Part shown: positions 32,310 through 44,679 of the stretch, one piece after another
How the letters are laid out: every line of letters starts with the position of its first letter
Position numbering within the stretch: position 1 is the stretch's first letter
NCBI GenBank assembly: GCA_004352715.1
Contig: SCFE01000046.1
Span: forward strand, 1,577,152-1,641,151
Length of the DNA: 64,000 nucleotides
Direction of reading: 5' to 3'
DNA from: Hofstenia miamia
Lineage: Eukaryota > Xenacoelomorpha > Acoela
Made by a program: the position numbers and the translations under genes
The notes under the pieces: generated by a model
Database searches by the model: none
Told to the model about the DNA's origin: nothing
What the model saw: the letters and a program-made list of their open reading frames with translations, nothing else

Positions 32310-34040
32310 ATGGATTCTAGTCGTACTGTTACTTATTCTCCTACTTTTGGGACTCCTCCAATTCAGAGTATCCCCTGTGCAAGCATTTGTAACCAGGATG
32401 TTACCCCTTGTACTGTTGGATCATTACTTAATTTTTCTTCCCCACCTATTTCTCCTGTTTTGTCTACGCAATGAATGGATCAGAATGCCTCAACCATTCC
32501 ACATAGTGATGCAAGTGTCATAAGCCCATCATACCACCAAAACTTACGTCGCATTATGAACACCCAGAATGCTCCTCCAATTCCCCTTTGTTTTCATAGT
32601 TTTGCCAGTGTTATTACTCCATCAAATCCCCATTCTGATGTTCACCTTGCAGAGATTGATCATCTGAAGGAAGCCTTATTGCAACAAGTTGCTCTAAGGA
32701 TGGAGAGCAAACACCAAGTGGAGTCTCTCCAGGCTGAAATTAATACCCAACATGTGGCTTATCAAAGGATGGAGTGCCAGATGCTGGAGTTGACTATTGC
32801 ACTAGAATTACAAATACATGAGTTGAAGGGTGCTGTCAACAACATGATGAATATGTTACTCATGCTGCATTAAAAAAAGCTTTGGGTGAATTAGCCGAGA
32901 AGATCATTGGTCAAGTAATTCAGCTAGTGGGTGCCAACCAACCTCATCCAGCTGTTCCTTTGTTCAGAGGGTCCTCCTCTATACCTTGTTCCACTAGTTC
33001 TTCACACAGTCAACCTACTTTTGCTCAGGTGGCTCTTACACAAGTATCTATGTTAACTACCAGAGCCACCCCTCAAACAGGATACGTCCAGTCATTGCCT
33101 GATCTGGTGAGCACCATTGTTGTTCCTGCATTCAAGGAACAACATGTTAGCGATACTAGTCTGTTTACTGAAAAACCTGGCACAAAAGATCAGCCAAGAT
33201 ACCACAATTCAATCCTTCCTCTTGAGTCCAATGGACAGATACAAGTCTATAGTAAACACTCTGTTTTACCTAAATTCACCGGACAAATTGATGCAGTGTC
33301 GCAGTCCTTTGACAAATGGTTTTTCTTATTTGAGCTGACTATGAAACAACACAAAAATTCGCAGGAGTCAGCCGTTTCGCAGTTTCCCTTATATCTTAGT
33401 GGATTGGCATACAATCAATACATGATGCTTGATTGAAACATCAAAACTGACTACCAGCTATTAGTGGGTTTTTTCGAGGATCATTACCAAGCACCACATA
33501 TCAAGCATCAGTATAAAACATTATTGTGTGATATGTCTTTCAAATTCAGTGACGATATTTGGAATTATATTACCCAGGTCAAACATTTGTTTCATTTGAG
33601 TAGTCTTTCTTGAGAATATTCCAAGCACGACCTGTTCTCTTACATTTGCTGAGGTTTTCCTTCATTGATCAGAAATCAGTTGGAAGTCTGTTGAGACCCT
33701 GAGGATAACCTCCATGAAATTATTCAGAAGGCCATCAGTGTGGTGTACATGCTCCAGAACTCTCAACGCATAGACAGTGATATAACTAGGTTGTCTAATA
33801 CAAAGAACTTTGAACCAAGGAGAACTGTGGTTACCAAAAAGCCATTTGATTTATCTTTGGTAAGGTGTTACACTTGTGGAGAGAAATGACATTTAAAATC
33901 TCAGTGCAAGGTCAAAGTACAGCTTGTTGCTGATGGTGAAGGCTTTATTGTCAAAGAACCCAGTACTGAATCTTTATGTGTCGACAATCTTGTTGATGTA
34001 GAACCTGATTATCCAACCATGTCTCAAGATTTAAATTAGT
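32310..34040 (+). pseudogene. gag: gag of element A
   Basis: Starts at the ATG at 32310. A TGA at 32472 interrupts the N-terminal part. Residues from 32475 form a Gln/Glu/Leu-rich region predicted as coiled coil (EIDHLKEALLQQVALRMES). Near 32830 the frame moves by -1. The capsid-like core follows with LPKFTGQIDA, WFFLFELTM and FPLYLSGLAYNQYMML, matching the equivalent part of element B. TGA stops lie at 33434, 33611, 33650 and 33681. The nucleocapsid knuckle CYTCGEK-(TGA)-HLKSQC is at 33866-33907. At 33434 the second copy has TGG, so that stop is a recent G-to-A change. Confidence 0.8.
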
Positions 34041-34059
34041 TGGAGTGCCGCCTCCTGTA

Positions 34060-36640
34060 AAATGTGCACAAGATCATAACGTACTAGTCATAACTCAATT
34101 GATTAGAAAGAATTTAATACCTGTTGAGATGAATGGAAATATCTTTAATGCCACTGTGGATACTGGAGCCACCGCCTCCATAATAAGTGATGAGTGCTGT
34201 AAAGAGTTATGTGTAAATTGAGATTCATTGGATCCATCCAGTGTGAAGCTTATTGATGCCTCTGGAAACCCTCTTTCTCTAAAGGGGAAGTTGAAAGATG
34301 CTTCAATCAAAATTCATGCAGAGCCTTTCAAAGTAGACCTTCTAGTAATTGATACGTCAAATCATTGCCTCCCATATGATTTGATCTTAGGAAATGATTT
34401 TCTGGAGTGAAACTCTTGTGTTATTGATTTCAAAAATAAAACGATTTCTATTAAAGACCAAGAAGCAACATAATTGGCTATGATCCCTGAAAAGGAAGTT
34501 ATTTTTAACCTGGACGAATCCATCTCTCTCGAACCCAGGCATTGGACTCGAGTTGCCATATCTTCTGATGTTAGTATTGATGGGGACATCATGATCTCAA
34601 GCAGAGAGGTAGATACGTATGTGGAATCTCTTTCTCACCAGATTTATGCAGAGTGACAAAAGGGAAAACATACGTTACTGTTCTCAATGGAGCAGCTTTT
34701 TTGGTCAAGATTGGAGTTTCCCAATTACAGTTAGTAGGAGTGCCAGTCAGAGTTGAGAACATCCCTGTCATGTGTTTACCTATATGTACTGCTGTTCATG
34801 ATTTAGAAGATCCTGTAAGTCCAGTGAAAGTACTGACAGTCACCAAGAATTCTCATCTGCACCTCAATCAAAGAGAGAGAAAGTCCCTAATCTCTCTACT
34901 TTACAGTAAACACGATGTACTTAACTATGGAACAATTAGTGTTGGTCAAGCATTAGGTGAGGAGCATGCAATTGAATTGAAAAACAATCAACCAATTAGG
35001 TTACCAGTACGCCAGATACACAATGAGTATCAGTTGATACCCAAAATCAATGCTGATAGGAATGGAAAACCTATTCTTACCATCCTCATGAGAGAGGAAA
35101 TTTCAGAAGAGGAAATAATTCATTACCAACACCGTGATTGGATATTGGATCAGATAATGAAAAGAATGAAAGACCCGTACTTCCCTACATCTCTGGAAGT
35201 CAATTGCTATTTCCACCATTACAACTGGCATGTAAATGAGAATGGTCTATTATATGTGAAGAGTAAACACAACAATCAGCTCGCAATCCCTGAGTACTTT
35301 AAAAGGGATTTGGTGCATAGAGTGCATGATTGTGGTCACCTTGGTATTCTCCAGACCGAGAAAACTTTCAATTCACAATATGTTACTACTGGAATACAAA
35401 CTACTGTAACAGATGTAATCAATAAATGCGAAAAATGTTTACTAAACAACCTTCACCACTTTCCTCAACAAAGAGCTGAGATGGAATCACAGTCTGCAGA
35501 AAGCCCTAATGAGTTAGTGCATGTTGATTTAGAACAACTATCAAAAGACAATGAGGGTTTTCAATATCTACTTGTGATGGTGGACCACTTCACCAAATTT
35601 GCCCATATGGTTCCTCTAAGCAGTACAACTGCAGAAAAGGTGGCTGACAAAATCCTTAAAGAATGGATCTTAAAATATGGACCAATGTGCAAATTAGTTT
35701 CTGATAGAGGTTCTCAATTTGAAAGCAACCTTTTACGCGCTTTGATGAATGAATTGGAAATAATTCACGAGCTGACAACAGCTTATCATCATCAAGCAAA
35801 TGGATTGGTAGAATGGTTAAATCAAACTCTCATCAAATTGATTCAGGCAGCGTTGTCCTGAGCTGCTGGTAAACAATAGAGATGCATTGTAGAAGGTGTT
35901 GAGTATTTTTATAACACGTTGGTCCATACAACGACTGGTGTCAGCCCATTCAAAGCCATGTTTGGTAGAGAGGCCGCCACTTCTTTGGCAATGATGTTTC
36001 CAAAATATGCTGACAATAATGTGGAAAGTTATGTGAATAGATTATTAACTGCTATGCAACAAATTCACTTGACAATTTGTCATAACACTAATCAGTCTAG
36101 TAATAGGCAAAAGAAAACCTTTAATAAAAAGCTGTATGGTGAGCCTCATAAGCGTGGTGATAAAGTTTTTGCTTATTTGCCTCAAATCACCATGGATAGT
36201 CATCAAGTATGGAAACTTGCAAATGATTGGCAAGGCCCCTTCACAATAGAGAAAGTGCTTGATCATAACACATATACCTTAAACAATGGTAAAACAGTAC
36301 ATTTCCAAAGGCTCAAATGAGCTATAAAAGATATTGAGCATGTCATAATAGACGATAATAACGAATTTACATTAGTAGACAACGGTGTTGATGTATATGA
36401 AAAATATGACAATTTAACTAGTTTTTCAGAGGATGAATTTTCCAACACTGAGTACAATCCTGATAATGTTATTAATGAGAACTTAGAACCATGTATGGTC
36501 CCCCAGAGGAGGGCGAGAACTACTTACAATCCCAACATTTGGGATTTAAATCTTATAACTACATTTAGGAATGAAACCAGTAAATCAAAAAAGAGAGTCA
36601 CCAGCTCCTCCTGTCCACCGCCGAATGAGAAGGAGGATGG
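34060..36640 (+). pseudogene. pol: pol of element A: protease, RT stub, integrase
   Basis: Protease: NATVDTGATASIIS (active-site DTG) and LILGNDFLE (34100-34410). Then comes the region leading into RT, ending at IRLPVR near 35013. RT and RNase H are missing and the frame runs on into the pre-integrase segment. Integrase: HH-CC zinc-binding part (HDCGHLG ... CEKCLLN), then the catalytic triad Asp in HVDLEQL, Asp in VSDRGSQFES, Glu in GLVEWLNQ. TGA and TAG stops near 35862 and 35878 interrupt the C-terminal part, which resumes at HTTTGVSPFKAMFGREA and continues to a chromodomain-less tail (to about 36640). Integrase catalytic residues are intact; the gene is not. Confidence 0.85.
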
Positions 36641-37103
36641 AAGGGAGCTGACTTGACCGAGATGCCTCACCTAGGCATGAGAGACACACATCTCCACTTG
36701 CTGAGGCACGCGCAAGAAAATGAGGACGTCAGGATGGTGCTGAGGAGAATCTGATTCCGTGTGGGCAACATGTTGCTCCACGACTCAGAGAGCAGAAAGC
36801 ATTTCCCACGACGCCCTCTACATCTTGCCCCTATGTGGAGAGACACATTTCCCCATGTGTGTGAGAGGAGCTGGCAACCCCCATTTTAAAAACTTATGAT
36901 AAATCAAGAGTACCTTTTAGTGCTTTACAACTTGTAAATACCCCCCATACGAGCGACTTGATAGCCCCTTTGACCTCTTCCACAGCCACTTCTACTGTTA
37001 GATCTCAAAAGACAGAAGAGAGAAGAAGAAAATTATCTAAAGTCAGCGATGAAACATTACACCCATACTATATTGCAACTAGAAAAGCCATAGCTATCAT
37101 CCG

Positions 37104-37376
37104 TGATGATATATCAGAGGAGACTAAAGATCAACTCTNNNNNNNNNNNNNNNNNNNNNNNNNNNNNNNNNNNNNNNNNNNNNNNNNNNNNNNNNNNNNN
37201 NNNNNNNNNNNNNNNNNNNNNNNNNNNNNNNNNNNNNNNNNNNNNNNNNNNNNNNNNNNNNNNNNNNNNNNNNNNNNNNNNNNNNNNNNNNNNNNNNNNN
37301 NNNNNNNNNNNNNNNNNNNNNNNNNNNNNNNNNNNNNNNNNTGATAATATATCAGAGGAGACTAAAGATCAACTCT
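37104..37376. repeat. 203-base N gap flanked by the same 35 bases
   Basis: Bases 37104-37138 recur at 37342-37376 with one difference. As at 22771-23094, this suggests unmerged contig ends inside ORF3, so the gap may have zero or negative true length. Confidence 0.75.
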
Positions 37377-39335
37377 GTCATACATACAACGGACGTGACT
37401 TGACTTGCTCTATTGACATCATTCCTTTCGTCATAGATGCTGCCCAGTCGGCCCAAGATCAATACAATTATTGGTTATGACTCCAGGATGATGGAAACTT
37501 TGAGTCATCTGTATTGGCGCAGCACAGTGCACACTTTCTTTGATGATGATTTCAATATATACAACTTATGTCAGTTTTTGAACAGTGGCAAAACCATTGA
37601 TAGTTTTGAGTGCATAAACATAGATTTCCAAAACCTCCTCTTCATCTATTTCTTATGGATATCTGAGATACAAGCTGAGGATATAATGGAACAAATCGAG
37701 ATTGCTTATCACATCACTAAAGTTGAGGGCATTCAGTTAATAATGATAGTTTGTGCCGAATACAAAACTTCAGTACCTGAGCCAATAGAAAACTTACATT
37801 TTTGAATGGAAAATTTTTTAATCTTATCTAAGGATGATTATGCTCCTACTTCTTCACATTCCATGAGCCACCTTCCAATCACTAGGCTCATATATACCAA
37901 TTTACTTCTGTGCCAAAAAGTACCCTCCCATCATTTAGCTGTGGACCAGAAATTGATTATTGACGTTCTGCTCCAATCGCAGACCTTAGAAGTTACAGAT
38001 CCAAACACTCCCTCGTTAGCTACCATCACCAATATGAGAGTTAGCTTTGCCCTCACTCAGAGCAGCCAATTGCTAAATGAGATTCAAACTATCTGGTCTG
38101 ACATAAAAGCAGATTTTAACCCTGAGTCCGATTGGCCCCATTTAGATATCTCTAGCCCATCACAGAATTATCACTCGTCTGTAGAACGCACTCTTCAAGA
38201 CATCAAAGTCTCCTATAACAACCAGGACAAGAAAAATTTTAAAGAACATCTCTTTGCAGAGAAAAACTTACCAGATATATATGCCAGAGGAGCAATTTGG
38301 ATACTAGCCATCTATCTAACCAAGGAGCCTCAACTACAAATACCCATGCAACATGAGAAGAGGACATCCCTCATGAAAATAACTATTCACAAATTAGCCA
38401 TTTGCCCACTGACATGGAAAGTAAAAAACTGGCTGCTGTATAAGTGTAGTCCTCCTTCTTCCCCTGGAAAAACAAAGTGCGCCATGGACAAATTTGAAAA
38501 ATATTATGCCCAACTGGTGGGGGCAAGCAGTGTGATTGGAAAGATGTCTATTATGTTAACTAGCAATTGGCTTGGGATTTGTCCATTGGACATTAATATT
38601 TTTTCTGATACAGTAAAGAAGAACATATGGGGCACCACAGCCGAGACAAAATTCGTCATATTTCACTCAGATAACACTCCCCTGAGTATGAGAAGATTAG
38701 TAGAAAGATTGCCTGGCTCAACACAAAACTTTCTGGATCAAGTCACCATGTTTGACATATATGGTAAAAATGCAATTTTATTCAACATGCAGCAAATGAA
38801 GTATCCTGAATGTGGATATGGTCAATTTATCTAATCAGCTAGGCATGTTAACAAAGAAGGCAAGATTATTCCAATCACCATTTTTGATCAGGTGATGCAT
38901 ACACCAGAGCAATTTTTCAGAGAAGAGGAGCTACTAGCATCTTCAGCAGTACAAATGTCTCCCCACATTCGCGATTTGATTGGAAAAGTTAACTTAGAAA
39001 AATTTGGAGTTAATGCCATCTCTCCTAAACCAACGCCACAATAGTCTGTAACAGAAGATGAACATATCTTAATGGTCAAGCATGATCTGAGGGAATTTCT
39101 TGATGATCTTGCTGTGCAGCCAAGAGTTCTGGTCAACAGCCGAGATAAAGATTTCCTCTTGTTGATGAAGTGGTGTCTTACGGAGATGTTCACCAAGGAG
39201 GAGTTAGTCATTTTACAATCCCCAGGGCGACACGTTGCTCTGGATGTAGAATGTACTACTTCTCGAGTTCACATCTCCACACAGCAGATTGAACAATTAC
39301 GACAAAAGGGACTCCAGGGAAAGTTCTGGGATACT

Positions 39336-40559
39336 GTAGCATCATCCAAAAAGGCAACTAAAGCTGAATAACATCAAATGATTATTAATTGAAATTGATT
39401 GTAAAAATTTAGTTAATGAACTTTAGTTTATTTTTGTAAAATGCAACTAAGATTTAATATTGGTCAAAATAAGAAACTTGTTAGCCAATCAAGAGATAAT
39501 TGACAAATTAAATTGAGCAAACTAATGCTTACGTATGAACAGCCATATTGGCAGACGAATCATTTGAATTTTAAAATCGGCAGGTACTTTTTGTAGAAAT
39601 TTTATAAATAGCTTTGATTCAACCATAATTTTGATGAACAATAAATTCTTCGGAGTTTATTTAATTTTCATTTCTACTTTATCTGGTTTGATTATTTAAT
39701 TAAATGTGCAGCTAGGCAAGTTGTGTTTAGTAGTGGCTGGAATCCATCACGGGATCGATTCTAGGGTCTTTGTGCCAGTCACGAAAGTGCACCTATGTTA
39801 CGGTTAGGAGTTTTTCGATTCTTGCCTAGTCTGACTATCGATCAACACATGTAAGNNNNNNNNNNNNNNNNNNNNNNNNNNNNNNNNNNNNNNNNNNNNN
39901 NNNNNNNNNNNNNNNNNNNNNNNNNNNNNNNNNNNNNNNNNNNNNNNNNNNNNNNNNNNNNNNNNNNNNNNNNNNNNNNNNNNNNNNNNNNNNNNNNNNN
40001 NNNNNNNNNNNNNNNNNNNNNNNNNNNNNNNNNNNNNNNNNNNNNNNNNNNNNNNNNNNNNNNNNNNNNNNNNNNNNNNNNNNNNNNNNNNNNNNNNNNN
40101 NNNNNNNNNNNNNNNNNNNNNNNNNNNNNNNNNNNNNNNNNNNNNNNNNNNNNNNNNNNNNNNNNNNNNNNNNNNNNNNNNNNNNNNNNNNNNNNNNNNN
40201 NNNNNNNNNNNNNNNNNNNNNNNNNNNNNNNNNNNNNNNNNNNNNNNNNNNNNNNNNNNNNNNNNNNNNNNNNNNNNNNNNNNNNNNNNNNNNNNNNNNN
40301 NNNNNNNGTAGAAGAGGAGGAGCTGTGTTGTGGAGATCGGCTTCGGGCAGGAGCCCATAGAACAACTGAAGAGGAAACATCATACTGCCCAGTCACCTAA
40401 ACAGTGATGGTTAATACTTGATCAATTAATTAACATAACTAGTTAATAAGAGAGAAAAGTCTGATGGTTCAACAAATGGGTAACACCTCACCCGCAGTTT
40501 ACCAAGCATTCCTTAACCATGATTAGACACGGCGTAATAAGCTAGGTGGAGGATGTTAC
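39336..40559 (-). mobile_element. N1 non-autonomous TIR element, copy in ORF3 of A
   Basis: Ends are GTAGCATCATCC on the left and GGAGGATGTTAC on the right, an imperfect 11-12-bp inverted repeat shared with the copies at 46029 and 55114 but in the opposite orientation. The flanking hexamers gatact and aatacc fit a mutated 6-bp duplication, and ORF3 reads through in frame if the element and one duplication are removed. Internal sequence (for example gttgtgtttagtagtgg and ctagggtctttgtgcc) matches the other copies. A 452-base N gap occupies 39856-40307. No transposase was seen. Confidence 0.7.
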
Positions 40560-41556
40560 AATACCATCAAGGACGCCTGTATCAATTATCCCATTACAAT
40601 AGGAACAGCCACTTTAGCCTCTCCTGCGAAGTTTAGTGAACTGGAGAAGAAGATCAAAACTTCAAATCTTTTGTGCATACCACCACCTATGATCAAAACC
40701 CTGCTAATCCAGCCAAAATGGAAAGTACGAAAGCCTAAAAAGAAGGTCGCTGCTCATTTATCTGATCGGATCAATTTTGTCAATACTAAATCAGAAGCCA
40801 TTAAAGCCAGTAGAATGGGTGAGTATAAAATTGTACAAGAAAAACTCATCACTGGAGGAAATTCTGAGCATGTATTTATTGATCGCAAGTTAACTATCAC
40901 TGATATTTTTATGCGGGGACTACCGATTCACATGCAACTACAAGCGATACAGGAAAAGATAGCCACACTGCAGCCTCATGTCCTCATTCTCTTCCAGGCT
41001 GCTGGAGATTTAATGTGGATAAACAATATTGAAACAGTGACTCGTTACTATGACATTACCAAGAGAATTGAAATCACTACAATGATACGAGCCAACATAT
41101 CCAATCCAGAAGAAATGACATTAAGTCAAGTTCAAGAATACTGCTTGCTATTTGTTGACCATGCAACTACAATGGGGTCCCTACGACAAGTCTTTCTACA
41201 CTTTTATCCCAATACCGAGATTAGTGCAGATGATGCTCATACGTCTGACACTGATGTGATGATGATCTAATGATTGCACTAAAAGGCCTTTGGCTTTATG
41301 AGCGGTTTTACAACACATTTACCAAGCGGTTGAATAACCTAAGGAGAAATTGTTCAGTTAGCAATCAAATGCCAACCATCAAATTTCTACGGCTGAAGGA
41401 CGAGGTGGTTACACAAAAAGAAGTACTGATGCAAATAACCCAAGAGGAACACTACGTGGAAGTCACAACATGAGATGGTGAACTTGCTACAAAGATGATC
41501 ATGGCCACACAAAATATAGTTTCTAGGCCCTTCAACTGCTAGCTGAAAATTAATTT

Positions 41557-41570
41557 GAGCAAGGGGGGCG
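41557..41570 (+). promoter_or_regulatory. Polypurine tract of element A
   Basis: gagcaaggggggcg lies directly upstream of the TGTAGA start of the 3' LTR, where the primer for plus-strand synthesis is expected. Confidence 0.7.
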
Positions 41571-42492
41571 TGTAGAGTTGCTCGGGGATTTTTGTGATTT
41601 TATTCTTTTCAATCTTTATTTTGTATTATTACATCACTATGACGTTAGTAGCTATTTTCGAGCTTAGGTTACTACTGCTAGTTTAATGTCCTCTCGATGG
41701 TGCTTATTGTTGCTCAAATTTAATTTTGCGAGGGAAAAGAATTCAATCATGTTAAACTACATTGACATCTGATTATTGTAAACAAAGGCAGGTAATAGTT
41801 AAACATTTTGTATAAAACCTGAGAACAATGTAGTGATAGTTTAATAGATTTTGTCTACTCTCAACTGCCATATTTACCGTTGTATTTTCTATTTATTTAT
41901 TATATTAATGAAACTTTTTGCTTAAGATCAGCGACAATTCGGGAGTGCTTTCACCAGCACGGGGCGACACATTGCTTCTGGGGGTCTATTGATTACCCAG
42001 TCCGAATTGTGGACTCATTAAGTTATGAATACGGTTATGTCTAAGGAAATAATAAATCTCTCTTTCATAGTTCAACACGTACATGCACTTATAAAATCTA
42101 ACACTGTGATGATACCATGCCATTGGCTAGCATGAATATCTGGCAATTACAGATTATTTAATAGTGAGCTGAGAGATAACAATGAAAATGAGAGTTTGTA
42201 TTTTCTGAAGTGAGATAGAAATTAATCAAGTGAGACAAATAGGGTAGCACCAGTCAATAGGTTAAGCACTTTACTTTTGGACGCTTCACTTTGGCTGGAA
42301 GCCATAGGAATTGGTCATCTTGGATTTTACCTAAAGTAGTTTTGTTACTTGGATGAATTACCAATGTTATATCTATAAGTTCTATGTTATGTTTGTTCCC
42401 AGAATCGTGGCTGTTATGTAAATGCTATTCAAACCTTCTGCAGAGTCAATTAAGTTTCTAGTTAAGTTTCCCTATCAGCCCATGAGTCTACA
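41571..42492 (+). repeat. 3' LTR of A, also 5' LTR of A2
   Basis: TGTAGAGTTGCTCG...GAGTCTACA, 922 bp; it carries the about 45 bp that are replaced by N in the 5' LTR. It is followed by the same primer-binding site (42493) and by another gag, so one LTR serves two internal regions. Confidence 0.85.
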
Positions 42493-42919
42493 TGGCGACC
42501 GTGACAGGACGCTGACATGATAACTGTTTAATCTTGTTGTTTTTCTTTTGATGGTTTGGCTGTTAGTGGTTTTCTTTTTGGTGTGTTTCAGCTGGGATAG
42601 TTGTTTCCCGTGATCACTATGGAACTTTTGAGTAAGTTTACCTATCAATGTATGAATTAACTTCCTCACCCTTGAAGGATGATGACAAAGCCCTTAGTGT
42701 TTCTTATTTTGGCTGATGTCACTTGTTAAATTTCTTGTTTGTTTCACTTTTACTAGTGCTTTGATACGTTGGATTTATTACCAAGTACTGCCGTGTTCGT
42801 TTTTCCCCAGTTTGGTCTGTTAATTGTCGTTACCTCCATAAGTGGCTTTTTGCTCTCATGTGTGTAGAAGGGCTCCCCATTGTCAATCTTGGAAATCGTT
42901 GTTTTTTTCCCAAGTTATA

Positions 42920-44650
42920 ATGGATTCTAGTCGTACTGTTACTTATTCTCCTACTTTTGGGACTCCTCCAATTCAGAGTATCCCCTGTGCAAGCATTTGT
43001 AACCAGGATGTTACCCCTTGTACTGTTGGATCATTACTTAATTTTTCTTCCCCACCTATTTCTCCTGTTTTGTCTACGCAATGAATGGATCAGAATGCCT
43101 CAACCATTCCACATAGTGATGCAAGTGTCATAAGCCCATCATACCACCAAAACTTACGTCGCATTATGAACACCCAGAATGCTCCTCCAATTCCCCTTTG
43201 TTTTCATAGTTTTGCCAGTGTTATTACTCCATCAAATCCCCATTCTGATGTTCACCTTGCAGAGATTGATCATCTGAAGGAAGCCTTATTGCAACAAGTT
43301 GCTCTAAGGATGGAGAGCAAACACCAAGTGGAGTCTCTCCAGGCTGAAATTAATACCCAACATGTGGCTTATCAAAGGATGGAGTGCCAGATGCTGGAGT
43401 TGACTATTGCACTAGAATTACAAATACATGAGTTGAAGGGTGCTGTCAACAACATGATGAATATGTTACTCATGCTGCATTAAAAAAAGCTTTGGGTGAA
43501 TTAGCCGAGAAGATCATTGGTCAAGTAATTCAGCTAGTGGGTGCCAACCAACCTCATCCAGCTGTTCCTTTGTTCAGAGGGTCCTCCTCTATACCTTGTT
43601 CCACTAGTTCTTCACACAGTCAACCTACTTTTGCTCAGGTGGCTCTTACACAAGTATCTATGTTAACTACCAGAGCCACCCCTCAAACAGGATACGTCCA
43701 GTCATTGCCTGATCTGGTGAGCACCATTGTTGTTCCTGCATTCAAGGAACAACATGTTAGCGATACTAGTCTGTTTACTGAAAAACCTGGCACAAAAGAT
43801 CAGCCAAGATACCACAATTCAATCCTTCCTCTTGAGTCCAATGGACAGATACAAGTCTATAGTAAACACTCTGTTTTGCCTAAATTCACCGGACAAATTG
43901 ATGCAGTGTCACAGTCCTTTGACGAATGGTTTTTCTTATTTGAGCTGACTATGAAACAACACAAAAATTCGCAGGAGTCAGCCGTTTCGCAGTTTCCCTT
44001 ATATCTTAGTGGATTGGCATACAATCAATACATGATGCTTGATTGGAACATCAAAACTGACTACCAGCTATTAGTGGGTTTTTTCGAGGATCATTACCAA
44101 GCACCACATATCAAGCATCAGTATAAAACATTATTGTGTGATATGTCTTTCAAATTCAGTGACGATATTTGGAATTATATTACCCAGGTCAAACATTTGT
44201 TTCATTTGAGTAGTCTTTCTTGAGAATATTCCAAGCACGACCTGTTCTCTTACATTTGCTGAGGTTTTCCTTCATTGATCAGAAATCAGTTGGAAGTCTG
44301 TTGAGACCCTGAGGATAACCTCCATGAAATTATTCAGAAGGCCATCAGTGTGGTGTACATGCTCCAGAACTCTCAACGCATAGACAGTGATATAACTAGG
44401 TTGTCTAATACAAAGAACTTTGAACCAAGGAGAACTGTGGTTACCAAAAAGCCATTTGATTTATCTTTGGTAAGGTGTTACACTTGTGGAGAGAAATGAC
44501 ATTTAAAATCTCAGTGCAAGGCCAAAGTACAGCTTGTTGCTGATGGTGAAGGCTTTATTGTCAAAGAACCCATTACTGAATCTTTGTGTGTCGACAATCT
44601 TGTTGATTTAGAACCTGATTATCCAACCACATCTCAAGATTTAAATTAGT
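42920..44650 (+). pseudogene. gag: gag of the second copy (A2)
   Basis: Almost identical to 32310-34040 at an offset of 10610, including the shared TGA at 43082, the -1 frame change near 43440 and the knuckle stop near 44500. It differs at 44044, where TGG is intact, so the open piece runs from 43492 to 44223. The shared lesions predate the duplication. Confidence 0.8.
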
Positions 44651-44679
44651 TGGAGCGCCGCCTCCTGTAAAACACGCAC

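Larger units (their letters stand above)
36958..41473 (+). pseudogene. ORF3 of element A: large protein of unknown function downstream of pol
   Basis: No family recognised. The coding pieces are 36958-37476, 37443-38834, 38838-39335 and 40560-41473, together about 1000 codons once the N1 insertion and the gap duplication are discounted. No signal peptide or membrane segment is evident, so it does not look like an envelope protein. Blocks shared with element B, in the same order, include RPKINTII, STVHTFFDDDFN, GKMSIM...GIC...IWGTTAET, LTEMFTKEEL...ALDVEC, NYPITIG, LPIHMQLQ, YYDITKRIEI, FYPNTEI and LYERFYN. Stops (TGA/TAG at 37480, 37803, 39043, 41268) and small frame changes show decay. Its place after integrase and before the polypurine tract is that of env or accessory genes in other elements. 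Confidence 0.7.
31005..42492 (+). mobile_element. Ty3/gypsy-like LTR retrotransposon 'A' with extra ORF3; RT deleted
   Basis: Order on the plus strand: 5' LTR, primer-binding site, gag with CCHC knuckle, aspartic protease, stub of RT, integrase, ORF3, polypurine tract, 3' LTR. RT and RNase H are absent, with protease/RT linker joined directly to the pre-integrase region near 35015. Protease before integrase, and the close relation to element B (which has PR-RT-RH-IN order), place it in Ty3/gypsy. The internal region is interrupted by N1 (39336-40559) and an N gap. The 3' LTR runs straight into a second internal region (A2), so no 3' target duplication can be read. Confidence 0.85.

Noticed and set aside
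32310-41473. TGA read as tryptophan (alternative genetic code)
   Set aside because: Several TGA stops fall at Trp positions, but A2 has TGG at one of them, TAA and TAG stops also occur in the same genes, and other TGAs stand for Arg or Cys. Ordinary decay explains this.
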